Part shown: positions 53,106 to 61,535 of the stretch, in pieces
Layout of the letters: each line of letters starts with the position of its first letter
Position numbering within the stretch: the stretch's first letter is position 1
Assembly: GCF_900095135.1 (NCBI RefSeq)
Contig: NZ_LT605205.1
Coordinates: forward strand, 3,472,001-3,536,000
DNA length: 64,000 bases
Source of the DNA: Proteiniphilum saccharofermentans
GTDB lineage: Bacteria > Bacteroidota > Bacteroidia > Bacteroidales > Dysgonomonadaceae
Direction of reading: 5' to 3'
Program-made: the position numbers and the translations under genes
Notes under the pieces: model-generated
Databases searched by the model: none
What the model was told of the DNA's origin: nothing
The model's input: only the letters and a program-made list of their open reading frames with translations

Positions 53106-53971
53106 TCTTCTGTAAATTTTTCTATCAAGACTGCCGTATGATTATTCAGGTAGGAGTTGGTAACCAGCACAAAGCCGTCACCACTCAATTGCGTACAGGC
53201 GTACCATAAACCAAACGAGGAGGCCGTCTGGTATTCGCCGCAAATAGATTTGAACATTTCCCCGGAAACGATACGGGCATCAGCGACTCCATTTGTCTGC
53301 AAAAAACCTGAGTACTTTTGGGTTAATTGCTCCCGGGAAAAATTACCACTCTGCATATCCACCGCCACAATGCGGGCAGTAGTTTGTGCTGTTCTTTTAT
53401 TTCCCAATAAAAAGAAGGATGCTCCCTCTCCTGCAGGAAATTTTCGCCATGTACCCATGCGTTCCAGAATATGATATACCGTTGGCGTAAGCTCGTCCAC
53501 AGCACCTACAAGCACGCTTCCGGCATCCCCTCCCTGCAACTGCATCATACCATCGAGCAAGGCACTCTCAAAAGAGAATGCACGATGCACATAGGTGCTA
53601 TTATAGGTTTTGTTGGCCGACAGTAAAGCGATCTGTGCACCTATGGTATTGAAGGTCGATTGGATAAAGGGTGTTGGCGACAACAACTCCTCATTCTGCG
53701 AGCCGATCGACTGTAAAAACTTCTCGGTATCGGCAAGACAACCCAATCCTGTAGCGGTGATAATTGCTTCCGGTTTTTTAGATGTATCTTGCAAACATTG
53801 CAAACCGGCCGTGACACCCATCTTTACAATACGGCTCATGCGGCGGCGCAACCCTGCCTCTTTGATCCACTCCTTATAATCGGGTTCAGAGGCGGACAAA
53901 CGGCCTTCCACCGCTTTATCCTGCGGATAAATGGATGCAAGAGATTGTATATAAACGGAATGTGTGTCCAT
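53102..53971 (-). CDS. Truncated ketosynthase-like protein without catalytic Cys (chain-length-factor type)
   Basis: 289 residues, matching only the N-terminal part of a thiolase-fold ketosynthase (Ketoacyl-synt_2-like). GLGCLADTEKFLQSIGSQN and SPTPFIQSTFNTIGAQIAL fit the fold, but where the nucleophile elbow should read TACSSG the sequence is TYVHRAFSFESAL, so there is no Cys. The C-terminal His motifs are also lacking. In known aryl-polyene systems such a protein forms a KS-chain length factor heterodimer. The natural partner is the KS encoded six bases upstream (53978-55162). Confidence 0.8.
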   Translation of the reverse strand: MDTHSVYIQSLASIYPQDKAVEGRLSASEPDYKEWIKEAGLRRRMSRIVKMGVTAGLQCLQDTSKKPEAIITATGLGCLADTEKFLQSIGSQNEELLSPTPFIQSTFNTIGAQIALLSANKTYNSTYVHRAFSFESALLDGMMQLQGGDAGSVLVGAVDELTPTVYHILERMGTWRKFPAGEGASFFLLGNKRTAQTTARIVAVDMQSGNFSREQLTQKYSGFLQTNGVADARIVSGEMFKSICGEYQTASSFGLWYACTQLSGDGFVLVTNSYLNNHTAVLIEKFTEE

Positions 53972-53977
53972 TGCACT

Positions 53978-55162
53978 TTATTTCTGAAAAATTAACGATG
54001 CGTTGTTTCCGCCAAATCCAAAGGAATTGGAAAGTACAGTGGTTATATCCTGATCCTCCATCATCCTGGTAACGGGAGATAATCCGGTTTGAGTGATCGG
54101 TGTCCTGAAATTGAGACTGGGATAAATTACCCGTTCACTAATGGCTAGTACACTGAAAACGGCTTCCAGTCCTCCTGCCGCACCAAGCGTATGCCCGGTA
54201 AACGATTTGGTGGAACTGAACGGCGGTACATGCTCACCGAAAAGTCGTTTGATCGCGGTACTTTCGGATAGATCGTTATTGCTTGTTCCCGTTCCGTGCA
54301 CATTGATATAATCAACAACTGAGGGTTCGATGCCGGCTTTTTCCAAAGCATGTCGCATTGCCAGGAAAGCCCCCTCTCCTTCGGGAGATGATGCGGTCTG
54401 GTGATAGGCATCATTAGCATTGGCATAACCCGTGAGCCGGCAATACACTTTCGATCCCGGCATGAGCGATTTCTCCGATTGCAGCACCAAATAACCTGCA
54501 CCTTCACCCAGATTAAGCCCTGCACGGCTCTCATCAAACGGGCGACAAGGAACATTGTCGAGGATCATCAACGAATTGAAACCGTTGAGCGTAAAGCGAC
54601 ATAATGCATCAGTCCCTCCGGCTATCACCACATCGAGCAAGCCCTGCTCGATCATCCGTGCCCCAAACATAATGGAATTGGCCGACGAGGAACAGGCGGT
54701 ACTGATACTCGTCCGGAAACCGTCCAATTGCAAATAGTCGGCAATAGACTCGGTATGGTCGCCAATATCGTGATGTGCAGCCATGCGTAAACGCCCTTTT
54801 TGGGGATTGGCAGCATAATCGGCAAAGAACTGCTCACTCAAATCCATTCCGCCCACCGATGATGATGAGACCAGCCCTATACGCAAATGACTGTTAGAAA
54901 GTCCGGCATCCTGAAATGCTTGCTTACTTGCCGTCATTCCGAGCAAAGCAGTTCGGGAGAACAGACGATCCGAATCCACTCCAAGATAGCTTTTCAACTG
55001 TTCGTTGCTTACTTTTACCTCCGCAACGGGTACCTGGAGTCTGGTCTGAAAAAGTGTAACCTTTCCCAATCCGCTCCCTCCGGCCCTGAATGCCTGCAGA
55101 TGCTCTTCAGCACCACATCCCAGACCTGATATGCACCCTATACCGGTAACGGCAACACTCAT
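53978..55162 (-). CDS. Beta-ketoacyl-ACP synthase (FabF type) of the pigment cluster
   Basis: 394 residues. Complete Cys-His-His triad: Cys157 in SISTACSSSANSIMFG, His289 in INVHGTGTSNNDLSE, and His324 in TKSFTGHTLGAAGG. FabF-like overall, somewhat shorter than E. coli FabF. Probably performs the repeated decarboxylative condensations of polyene growth with the neighbouring Cys-less homologue. Its start overlaps the ACP stop by four bases. Confidence 0.93.
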   Translation of the reverse strand: MSVAVTGIGCISGLGCGAEEHLQAFRAGGSGLGKVTLFQTRLQVPVAEVKVSNEQLKSYLGVDSDRLFSRTALLGMTASKQAFQDAGLSNSHLRIGLVSSSSVGGMDLSEQFFADYAANPQKGRLRMAAHHDIGDHTESIADYLQLDGFRTSISTACSSSANSIMFGARMIEQGLLDVVIAGGTDALCRFTLNGFNSLMILDNVPCRPFDESRAGLNLGEGAGYLVLQSEKSLMPGSKVYCRLTGYANANDAYHQTASSPEGEGAFLAMRHALEKAGIEPSVVDYINVHGTGTSNNDLSESTAIKRLFGEHVPPFSSTKSFTGHTLGAAGGLEAVFSVLAISERVIYPSLNFRTPITQTGLSPVTRMMEDQDITTVLSNSFGFGGNNASLIFQK

Positions 55163-55416
55163 TTTTTACGGTTCTTGTCGATAAAATCGGCCAACGTATT
55201 GATAGAATAAAAAATATCCCTGGCTTCTTCAGGTTTCGTCAGGCGAATACCGTAATTGCGCTCGAGAATAAGAATGATCTCAAGTGCATCGATAGAATCC
55301 AGTCCCAATCCGTCACCGAAAAGCGGGTCTTCGTCCACGATCTCTTCTGCGGTTATATCTTCCAGGTTCAGCGCTTGAATCAGCGCCTCCTTTAGTGCTT
55401 GTTTCAGTTGATCCAT
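55159..55416 (-). CDS. Acyl carrier protein of the pigment cluster
   Basis: 85 residues from the ATG at 55416 (MDQLKQALKEAL); a longer frame adds ten residues without support. The phosphopantetheine serine lies in GLGLDSIDALEIILILE. It is acidic and helical, as expected. Carries the growing aryl-polyene chain; one of two ACPs in the cluster (the other at 61257). It has its own promoter. Confidence 0.93.
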   Translation of the reverse strand: MDQLKQALKEALIQALNLEDITAEEIVDEDPLFGDGLGLDSIDALEIILILERNYGIRLTKPEEARDIFYSINTLADFIDKNRKK

Positions 55417-55443
55417 AAATAAAGATAATATTATTTTATACAA

Positions 55444-55475
55444 CAAAGGTAACGAACCCTTATCTTTCCATCAAA
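55444..55475 (-). promoter_or_regulatory. Internal Bacteroidota-type promoter driving ACP-KS-CLF and downstream genes
   Basis: Minus-strand TTTG (55475-55472), 20 bases, TACCTTTG (55451-55444). The -33 element lies inside the last codons of the upstream ketosynthase gene. The predicted start is near 55437, about 20 bases before the ACP ATG. Confidence 0.6.
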
Positions 55476-57202
55476 TAAAATTCCGACAGAAAGTTTTCAC
55501 CCAGCAAGTCGCACCAGCCCACGATACAATAGTGTAAACCCTGTTCATTCATCACTATTTCGGCATATTGCATCAAAAAGTCCTTATCAAATTCCCGTTG
55601 GATAAAAAAGATATTTTCGCCCTTCATCTTCCAATAGATGCATATCTCACCCAACATGACATTGGGCAGTGTATACACAAAAATGGCAGGACTCGCCTCC
55701 CGGTCGCCCACCGCATCAAGATTCCGACGATACTGGATATCCGTATCGAGTGATGAAGAACAATTCGCCATGATGACACCTTTCGATTCAGGAGGCAACT
55801 CTGCAAACCCATCCACTGAACGGGTAAGCCAGGCAGTGGTGATAAAACCCAGTTTCGATAAATCGTCCATCTTGTAAAACTTGCGATATGCCAAGCCGAG
55901 AAATGCATACACTTTGCGGATAAAAATAGGAAAATCGTCCGCCAGTTCATTCACAAACACACGTTCATCATTGAGATACACTCCCGAAGGACTTATACTG
56001 CATGTAGAGAGAATTTTCGTTCTTTTTGAGGTTTGGGGAAAGACTTCAACCGCACGCTCTTTCCCAATCACAACGGCTGCATTACAACCGCCAAAGCCCG
56101 AAGCCGTTTTCAGACAATAAGTGAGGTTCATTGGGCGATGCCGGGAATCAATATTGAGAGGATATGGTACACCGATGGTTTCAAACCCCGGCACACCAAA
56201 TACTATATTGTTCTCGAGTTGCTGCTTGCAAAGAATTGTTTCGATCACTCCTGCCGCACCAAGCGTATGCCCGAAATAGGGCTTGAGGCTTTGCAGAGGC
56301 TTTCCGGAAAGTCCGGAAAGATATAAGGCCTTACTTTCCATTTCATCGTTATAAGGAGTGGCCGTACCATGTGCGTTGATAAAAAAGTGGTCTTCCATAG
56401 AAATGCCGGCTTGCCCTAGTGCCTGATCTATTGCCAGATGCAGTTCCTCCCCCGTACGCGACGGTCCTGAAATATGGTTCGCATCATTAGTGATTGCCCC
56501 GCCGAGCAGGACTACAGGTTGCGTCTCTCTGACACAAATTTTATCGCCGGTGAGCAAGACCGAACCACAGGCTTCACCCAAAGAAAGTCCGTCACGACCG
56601 GCATCATAGGGTTTACAAATACCTGTGCTTATCGACTTAAACGCGTGGAATCCACTTACGATAAAGTCCGACAGTTCATCTCCACCCGCCACTATCATGT
56701 ACTTAAACAGTCCACTCCCTATTAGTCTCTTTGCCACAATCATAGCCGAAACACCCGAAATACAGGCATTACAAAGCACAATAGGCGTAGCAGTAAATTT
56801 GAAATATGCGGCAACTTTTTCTGCAGAATGGGAAAGGAGAAGTTCTTCCCCGGTTTCGTTCCCTGTGGAAAGACGGCCAATATTCCCTTTGGTGGATACC
56901 AGTATAAACCCACAGTCGCTCTGCTGCACATTTACCCCGCTCTTCTCAATCGTCTGACGGATGGAGAGGATAAGGAGTTGTTCCAAACGTGAAAAGCCGT
57001 GTAAATTATTTTCTGTAACGAGTAGCTGTAAACGATCGTTATTAATTCTTGCCCCAAAAAACGATTCGGAATAAAGTTGAGAATCGGAGACAAGCCGCAC
57101 ACCCGATTGATACCGAAGCATCTGTTCCCGGCATTCTCCGGTAGAAAACCCCAGTGAGCTGATCATGGCATCTGCCGTCAGATAAATCACCGGATGTTCC
57201 AT
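55460..57202 (-). CDS. Ketosynthase with an additional C-terminal ketosynthase-like region
   Basis: 580 residues from the ATG at 57202, preceded by a GGAAAGAG ribosome-binding-like sequence; an ATG four codons earlier is possible. Residues about 1-400 form a complete FabF-like KS with Cys147 (VLCNACISGVSAM), His278 (NAHGTATPYND) and His312 (PYFGHTLGAAG). The last 180 residues resemble the N-terminal half of a Cys-less KS/CLF (SPAIFVYTLPNVMLGEICIY lines up with SPTPFIQSTFNTIGAQIAL of the gene at 53102). So this looks like a KS joined to a partial chain-length-factor domain. Overlaps the thioesterase stop by 16 bases. Confidence 0.85.
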   Translation of the reverse strand: MEHPVIYLTADAMISSLGFSTGECREQMLRYQSGVRLVSDSQLYSESFFGARINNDRLQLLVTENNLHGFSRLEQLLILSIRQTIEKSGVNVQQSDCGFILVSTKGNIGRLSTGNETGEELLLSHSAEKVAAYFKFTATPIVLCNACISGVSAMIVAKRLIGSGLFKYMIVAGGDELSDFIVSGFHAFKSISTGICKPYDAGRDGLSLGEACGSVLLTGDKICVRETQPVVLLGGAITNDANHISGPSRTGEELHLAIDQALGQAGISMEDHFFINAHGTATPYNDEMESKALYLSGLSGKPLQSLKPYFGHTLGAAGVIETILCKQQLENNIVFGVPGFETIGVPYPLNIDSRHRPMNLTYCLKTASGFGGCNAAVVIGKERAVEVFPQTSKRTKILSTCSISPSGVYLNDERVFVNELADDFPIFIRKVYAFLGLAYRKFYKMDDLSKLGFITTAWLTRSVDGFAELPPESKGVIMANCSSSLDTDIQYRRNLDAVGDREASPAIFVYTLPNVMLGEICIYWKMKGENIFFIQREFDKDFLMQYAEIVMNEQGLHYCIVGWCDLLGENFLSEFYLMER

Positions 57203-57630
57203 TTCTCTTTCCATCTCAAATAAAAATCGGGATTATTCAACTCTAATAAATTTGAGGTTAGATGGATGAAAACCTGTGTGGTTGATGCCTCGGCAACTAC
57301 GGCACCGTCGCTTTTGCGATAAATAGTATAGTCGAACTGTATCTTTGCCGCATCACAATCCACATAGCGTGTTTCTACAATGGCCTGTTCGTTAAATGAG
57401 AGGGATAACTTGTAATCAATATCAAGCTTCACGATCGGCGCTGCAAAACCGGCTTTCCTCATATCCATATAGCTAAGTCCGTAGCGTTGACCAAAGGATT
57501 CACGCCCGTCTTCGATGTATCTCACATACTCGCCGTGCCATACTATCTGCAATGCATCCACTTCGCTGAACCGCACCTGAATTTCCACGCGGTCGGTAAG
57601 CGACGCTTCCCGTTTTTGTTTTCGCTTCAT
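57187..57630 (-). CDS. Acyl-CoA/acyl-ACP thioesterase, 4-hydroxybenzoyl-CoA thioesterase type
   Basis: 147 residues, single hot-dog domain. RFSEVDALQIVWHGEYVRYIEDGRE is the YbgC/4HBT signature with the catalytic Asp; YKLSLSFNEQAIVETRYVD and FDYTIYRKSDGAVVAEASTTQVFI complete the fold. It could release the finished chain or edit mis-primed ACP. Coupled to the upstream dehydratase by a one-base TAATG overlap and to the KS by an overlap downstream. Confidence 0.9.
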   Translation of the reverse strand: MKRKQKREASLTDRVEIQVRFSEVDALQIVWHGEYVRYIEDGRESFGQRYGLSYMDMRKAGFAAPIVKLDIDYKLSLSFNEQAIVETRYVDCDAAKIQFDYTIYRKSDGAVVAEASTTQVFIHLTSNLLELNNPDFYLRWKEKWNIR

Positions 57631-58079
57631 TATTTGTTCAAGTATATTTTCAGTTCACCCTCGGCAATCAATTCATCTTCCACCCACGACTTTACACCCG
57701 CAAGCGTAATATTTCCCACCTCCTGGATTATGCTAACCACTGTCAACAATTCATTTCCGACCCGGGGGTGTGCATGGATGGAAAATTTGCTTACTGCGCC
57801 GATAAATCCCACAGGGACAGTTTCTTTATTTTGTACGAAGAGAAAACCGATCCGGGCCGCTGCCGACTGTGCAAAATGCTCGATCACCCCCTCCTCGGTG
57901 AGTATACCATTGCAACAGAAAAGGTTTTCTTCCGTGACCGTAAGTCCTGAAAACGAATCACGATCGACTATACCGAAAAACTTATCGACCATCACCATTG
58001 GTTCTCGTTGCGGGATCAGTTCCAGAACAGCATCATCGGAATAAACCGGATATTGAAAATAAGATATGTAAGGGTTCAC
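57630..58079 (-). CDS. FabA/FabZ-superfamily 3-hydroxyacyl-ACP dehydratase
   Basis: 149 residues. VLELIPQREPMVMVDKFFGI is the FabZ-like entry motif, and EHFAQSAAARIGFLFV marks the central hot-dog helix; the HFP catalytic motif is not in canonical form, as in the APE dehydratase group. Second dehydratase of the cluster. Upstream of it, in transcription order, lies the IS1595 element, so its native promoter link to the ammonia-lyase end may be broken. Confidence 0.8.
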   Translation of the reverse strand: MNPYISYFQYPVYSDDAVLELIPQREPMVMVDKFFGIVDRDSFSGLTVTEENLFCCNGILTEEGVIEHFAQSAAARIGFLFVQNKETVPVGFIGAVSKFSIHAHPRVGNELLTVVSIIQEVGNITLAGVKSWVEDELIAEGELKIYLNK

Positions 58080-58107
58080 TTTTAATTTTTAATTTTTAAT
58101 TTTTAAT

Positions 58108-59190
58108 ATGATTATCCGCAGTTATTCCTAAAGAATTTAGCGGGAAAAAGTTATAAATAAGTTTCAAAAATGCTTGTGCAATTCACTGATATTCATTATA
58201 TTTACATCGATAACGATATAAAGATTCAAGCTATGAATATCCTGGATTTTGCTATAAATTACCCCGATGAGGAATCCTGTCGGAAAAAATTCAAAGAACA
58301 AAGAGACCAAATGGGAGTAACCTGTCGGCATTGCAATTGTAAAGAACATTATTGGCTGGAAAACAAGCAGGCCTATGAATGCAAGCGTTGTCGCGCACGC
58401 CAAACCTTGCGTTCAGGCACCGTCATGCAGCACTCCAACCTGCCTTACCGTTACTGGTTCGTGGCCATGCACCTGCTCACGGCGACCAAGGGCTCCTTTT
58501 CCGCGGCGGAGCTGCAGCGCCAGCTGGGGCACAAGCGTTACCAGCCCATATGGGAAATGGTCAATAAACTGCGTGACGTGATGGGCAAACGCGATGATGA
58601 GTACACCCTTGAGGGAGCCATCGAGTTGGACGACGCCTTCTTTTCCACCGAAATATCCCTTCAAGAGAGGGACAAACCGTTGAAGCGCGGCCGCGGGAGC
58701 CAAAAAAAGACCAAAGTGCTGGTAATGGCTGAAAGCAAAACCGTTGAAAACCCCAAACCGGGTAAGAAACCCAAGAAGGTCAGATACCTGAAGATGAAAG
58801 TCATCAACGACTTGAAAGCCGGTACAATTACAAGGAATGTCAAAGAGCACGTTGAAAGCACGGCGGACCTGACCACCGATGACTCAACTTCTTACACTAA
58901 ATTGAAAGAGCATGTCCATTCACATACGGCATCCGTTATTCCACACGAGGATCTTTCCAATGTGCTGCCCTGGGTCCATACCGCGATCAGCAATGCCAAA
59001 CGACAGCTCTTGGGCGTGTATTACAAGATAAAACCGGAATACTTGCAATATTATCTCAACCAGTTCTGTTATAAATTCAACAGGCGTTACTTCGGGGAAA
59101 ACCAGTTTGAAAGACTGTTGATAGCCGCTGTAACGTATGCTCCTGATTTCAAGTCAAGAATTTACAATAGGAACTATTGCGGATAATCAT
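58108..59190 (+). mobile_element. IS1595-family element inserted in the pigment cluster
   Basis: Inverted ends ATGATTATCCGCA (58108-58120) and TGCGGATAATCAT (59178-59190), imperfect for about 25 bases (TTCCT is also shared). About 1.08 kb with one transposase gene. Flanks TTTTTAAT on both sides would suit an 8-bp duplication, but poly-T on the right leaves a two-base uncertainty. It splits co-directional genes that would otherwise be about 56 bp apart, and its gene points the opposite way. Confidence 0.85.
58233..59186 (+). CDS. IS1595-family (ISXO2-like) transposase
   Basis: 317 residues from the ATG at 58233 (MNILDFAINYPDEESCRK); an ATG 21 codons upstream is also open. N-terminal zinc ribbon CRHC-x-CKRC at about 30-55, then the ISXO2-like DDE domain with GAIELDDAFFS, LTTDDSTSYTKLKEHV and VLPWVHTAISNAKRQLLGVYYKIKPEYLQYYLNQFCYKFNRR. 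The reading frame is intact. The middle (58430-58700) is visibly more GC-rich than the neighbouring cluster genes, in keeping with recent arrival. Confidence 0.92.
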   Translation: MNILDFAINYPDEESCRKKFKEQRDQMGVTCRHCNCKEHYWLENKQAYECKRCRARQTLRSGTVMQHSNLPYRYWFVAMHLLTATKGSFSAAELQRQLGHKRYQPIWEMVNKLRDVMGKRDDEYTLEGAIELDDAFFSTEISLQERDKPLKRGRGSQKKTKVLVMAESKTVENPKPGKKPKKVRYLKMKVINDLKAGTITRNVKEHVESTADLTTDDSTSYTKLKEHVHSHTASVIPHEDLSNVLPWVHTAISNAKRQLLGVYYKIKPEYLQYYLNQFCYKFNRRYFGENQFERLLIAAVTYAPDFKSRIYNRNYCG

Positions 59191-59217
59191 TTTTTTTAAT
59201 TTTTCATTCTTCATTTT

Positions 59218-60309
59218 TCACTCTTCATTCTTTACACATTCCAGAATACTATGTCCCAGTCCGATATTATCATGAATCTTGTCGATCTTCAGACCGGCTT
59301 TCTCAATAATCCGCATCATATCCCCGGAATAGTACATTTTACTGTTTCCGTTTGCCATGGCAGTGAAATAAACACTTGTCTGTGCCAGACAGAATGCCGA
59401 AGTCTCAAACCGTTGCCGGTCCCAAAATGTTTCCATCACGAACAGGCGGGTATTCCCGGTCATGGACTTGCCCGCACGGGAAACAATACTGAAAACCTGT
59501 TCCTCCGAAAAACAATCCAGGAATTGACTCATCCAGATGGCATCAAAAGGGCCGGGAAACGAAGTCTCAGGATCCAATAAATCAGCCTGATATCCGTGAA
59601 TACGATCAGCCTCCGGCAGATGTTCAGTTTGTGATTTCATCAACCCTATCTGCTGTGGTAAATCCATGATGGTAACTTGTACATCGGGTGAATGATTCAC
59701 GCATTGCAATGACCAACGACCGGTATTTCCCCCCACGTCGAGCAACGTTTTGGGCGAATGGGCAAAAACTACTTCAAGCGCCTGGGGAAATGAGTTGTCG
59801 GAATAAAAATGGTCGAACCCGAACCAGCTTTTCCGGACCTGGTCAGGTAGTGACGAAAGTCCTTCATAAATGGTTGGCCAGTCACCAAAAACTTTCAATC
59901 CTTCAGGTTTACCGTTCAACAAAGCTTCTTCAAGCGAAAAGAGTCCCAGATAATTCACATCGTGGTTGAAGCTCATGTTCACTTCAATCATCGGATCGGT
60001 CAGGAAAAACCAGCCCGTCTTACTTAGATAAAAGCGTTCATCTTTCAGCAGAACCGTTCCGGCAGTAAGTGACGACTCCAGTAAGACCTGTGCCGCATAA
60101 CGTGAAATTCCTACCCGTTCAGCCACCTTATCCATAGTCAGCCCGTTATCGCTGTCACGCAAAAGCGAGAAAATCCCGAATTTGTGCATCAGTCTGGCAA
60201 CCTGAAAGACCACCGGTGCAAATGCGATCAAATGTGCCATCCGCTGCGCCTCAGAGGCTGTAAGATGGTCGCTTTCATAAGCTTGTTTTAGTGGTGCTTC
60301 TAATTTCAT
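59218..60309 (-). CDS. SAM-dependent O/C-methyltransferase (PF00891-like) of the pigment cluster
   Basis: 363 residues. N-terminal winged-helix dimerisation region (MDKVAERVGISRYAAQVLLES) and a C-terminal Rossmann methyltransferase: KTLLDVGGNTGRWSLQC for SAM, then PLPQQIGLMK and DAIWMSQFLDCFSEEQV. Plant-type O-methyltransferases and aromatic methyltransferases share this layout. A likely target is the aryl head group of the polyene. The gene ends 27 bp from the IS1595 right end. Confidence 0.9.
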   Translation of the reverse strand: MKLEAPLKQAYESDHLTASEAQRMAHLIAFAPVVFQVARLMHKFGIFSLLRDSDNGLTMDKVAERVGISRYAAQVLLESSLTAGTVLLKDERFYLSKTGWFFLTDPMIEVNMSFNHDVNYLGLFSLEEALLNGKPEGLKVFGDWPTIYEGLSSLPDQVRKSWFGFDHFYSDNSFPQALEVVFAHSPKTLLDVGGNTGRWSLQCVNHSPDVQVTIMDLPQQIGLMKSQTEHLPEADRIHGYQADLLDPETSFPGPFDAIWMSQFLDCFSEEQVFSIVSRAGKSMTGNTRLFVMETFWDRQRFETSAFCLAQTSVYFTAMANGNSKMYYSGDMMRIIEKAGLKIDKIHDNIGLGHSILECVKNEE

Positions 60310-60364
60310 TATTTTCTATTATCGAAAAATACAAATCTTCATAAAAACAGTCATCACAATAACC

Positions 60365-61270
60365 TCATTTCCCCCAGAACCGGTAATAGTTGAACCATTG
60401 GTGCGGATATCCTTGCACAATGGTTTCAAGTGCTTGTACGTATTGTTCCAAAAGCCGGAATTCAGATTTTGATCCGGAGCCTCCGGATACAGATTCGACT
60501 ATCCGGAAATGAAATTTATATTTCATCCCCCGTTCACGCATGGAAAAATAGAAAATTACGGGAACCTGTAAGCGTGAAGCCAGTAGAAAAGGGCCAATGG
60601 GAAAACGGGCTGTTTTACCAAGAAACCCGACTTCAGCAGTCTGTGTATTTTCTAAAAAACGGTCACCCTGAAAACAGATATATTCATGACGGTCGAGTAT
60701 AGCTTTCGCCCGGAGGATATTCGATAACCCGTCCGTTTCATCAAGGGGGAGCACGTTATAGTTGCGACTTTCACTATGCTGCTCAAGCATTTCTTTGATT
60801 TTCCGGTACTCAGCATCGAGCATGGCGATATGTATTTTCTTACCGTATTTATCAAAAAAAGGGGCTCCGATTTCCCAGTTCCCGACATGTGCACTCACCA
60901 TGATAGCCCCTCTCTCCTGATTCAGAATTTCCAGAAAACGGGAATATGATTCATCAAAAACAAACTGATACCGGTCTTTTTTTCCTGCCGAAACAGCGAC
61001 TTTATCGATCAAAGTCTGTCCGAAACGGTAATAATTCACAAACAGGAAAAGGAACGATTGAAAGAGGGATTTCTTCAAAATATTCCGTGCGTACCACCAT
61101 GATGCTGCAGTAGCTTTCGGAGCAAAAGGAATGAAATAGACAACGACAAAAGCCAAAAAAATATACGCGAACCGCACTCCCAATCGGTCAATCAGAAAAA
61201 TAAAGAAACCATAACCGAAAGAGCCTCCACGCGTTTTTCCGCTCCATTCCTTGTCGTTATTGTCGCCCAT
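60365..61270 (-). CDS. LpxL/HtrB-like lysophospholipid acyltransferase of the pigment cluster
   Basis: 301 residues. One N-terminal membrane segment (RFAYIFLAFVVVYFIPFAP), then the LpxL-type HX4E motif in VSAHVGNWEIGAPFF and FQGDRFLENTQTAEVGFLGK, which corresponds to the RD/NxD region. Likely transfers the polyene from ACP to a lipid or sugar acceptor. The start overlaps the ACP gene by 14 bases. Confidence 0.88.
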   Translation of the reverse strand: MGDNNDKEWSGKTRGGSFGYGFFIFLIDRLGVRFAYIFLAFVVVYFIPFAPKATAASWWYARNILKKSLFQSFLFLFVNYYRFGQTLIDKVAVSAGKKDRYQFVFDESYSRFLEILNQERGAIMVSAHVGNWEIGAPFFDKYGKKIHIAMLDAEYRKIKEMLEQHSESRNYNVLPLDETDGLSNILRAKAILDRHEYICFQGDRFLENTQTAEVGFLGKTARFPIGPFLLASRLQVPVIFYFSMRERGMKYKFHFRIVESVSGGSGSKSEFRLLEQYVQALETIVQGYPHQWFNYYRFWGK

Positions 61271-61508
61271 TCATTTTTGATTCTATAAAATCATAGAAGT
61301 CTTGAAAAGTGGCTATTTCCCTGAAATCAGTCGCTTTGGGTGTAAAGTGGAAATTTTGCTCTATCAGCACTACCATATCCACCAGATCGAGACTGTCCAG
61401 ATCGAGCGTTTCCATCAGGTGTGCCTCGGGCGTAATTGTCTCGATATCCACTTCGAACTCCTCTGCAAGATTTTCGTTAATGAGTTTGATAAGTTCCGTT
61501 TTATCCAT
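61257..61508 (-). CDS. Acyl carrier protein of the pigment cluster
   Basis: 83 residues. Phosphopantetheine site in ETLDLDSLDLVDMVVLIEQNF. Acidic, helical; distinct in sequence from the ACP at 55159, so the two probably serve different steps (starter loading against elongation). 27 bp after the KS gene. Confidence 0.94.
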   Translation of the reverse strand: MDKTELIKLINENLAEEFEVDIETITPEAHLMETLDLDSLDLVDMVVLIEQNFHFTPKATDFREIATFQDFYDFIESKMNGRQ

Positions 61509-61535
61509 GATTCAATATAAGATGATTGCGTTATG

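Noticed and set aside
53102-53971. Pseudogene remnant of a ketosynthase
   Set aside because: The frame is intact, is translationally coupled to neighbours, and Cys-less KS homologues are a normal part of these pathways.
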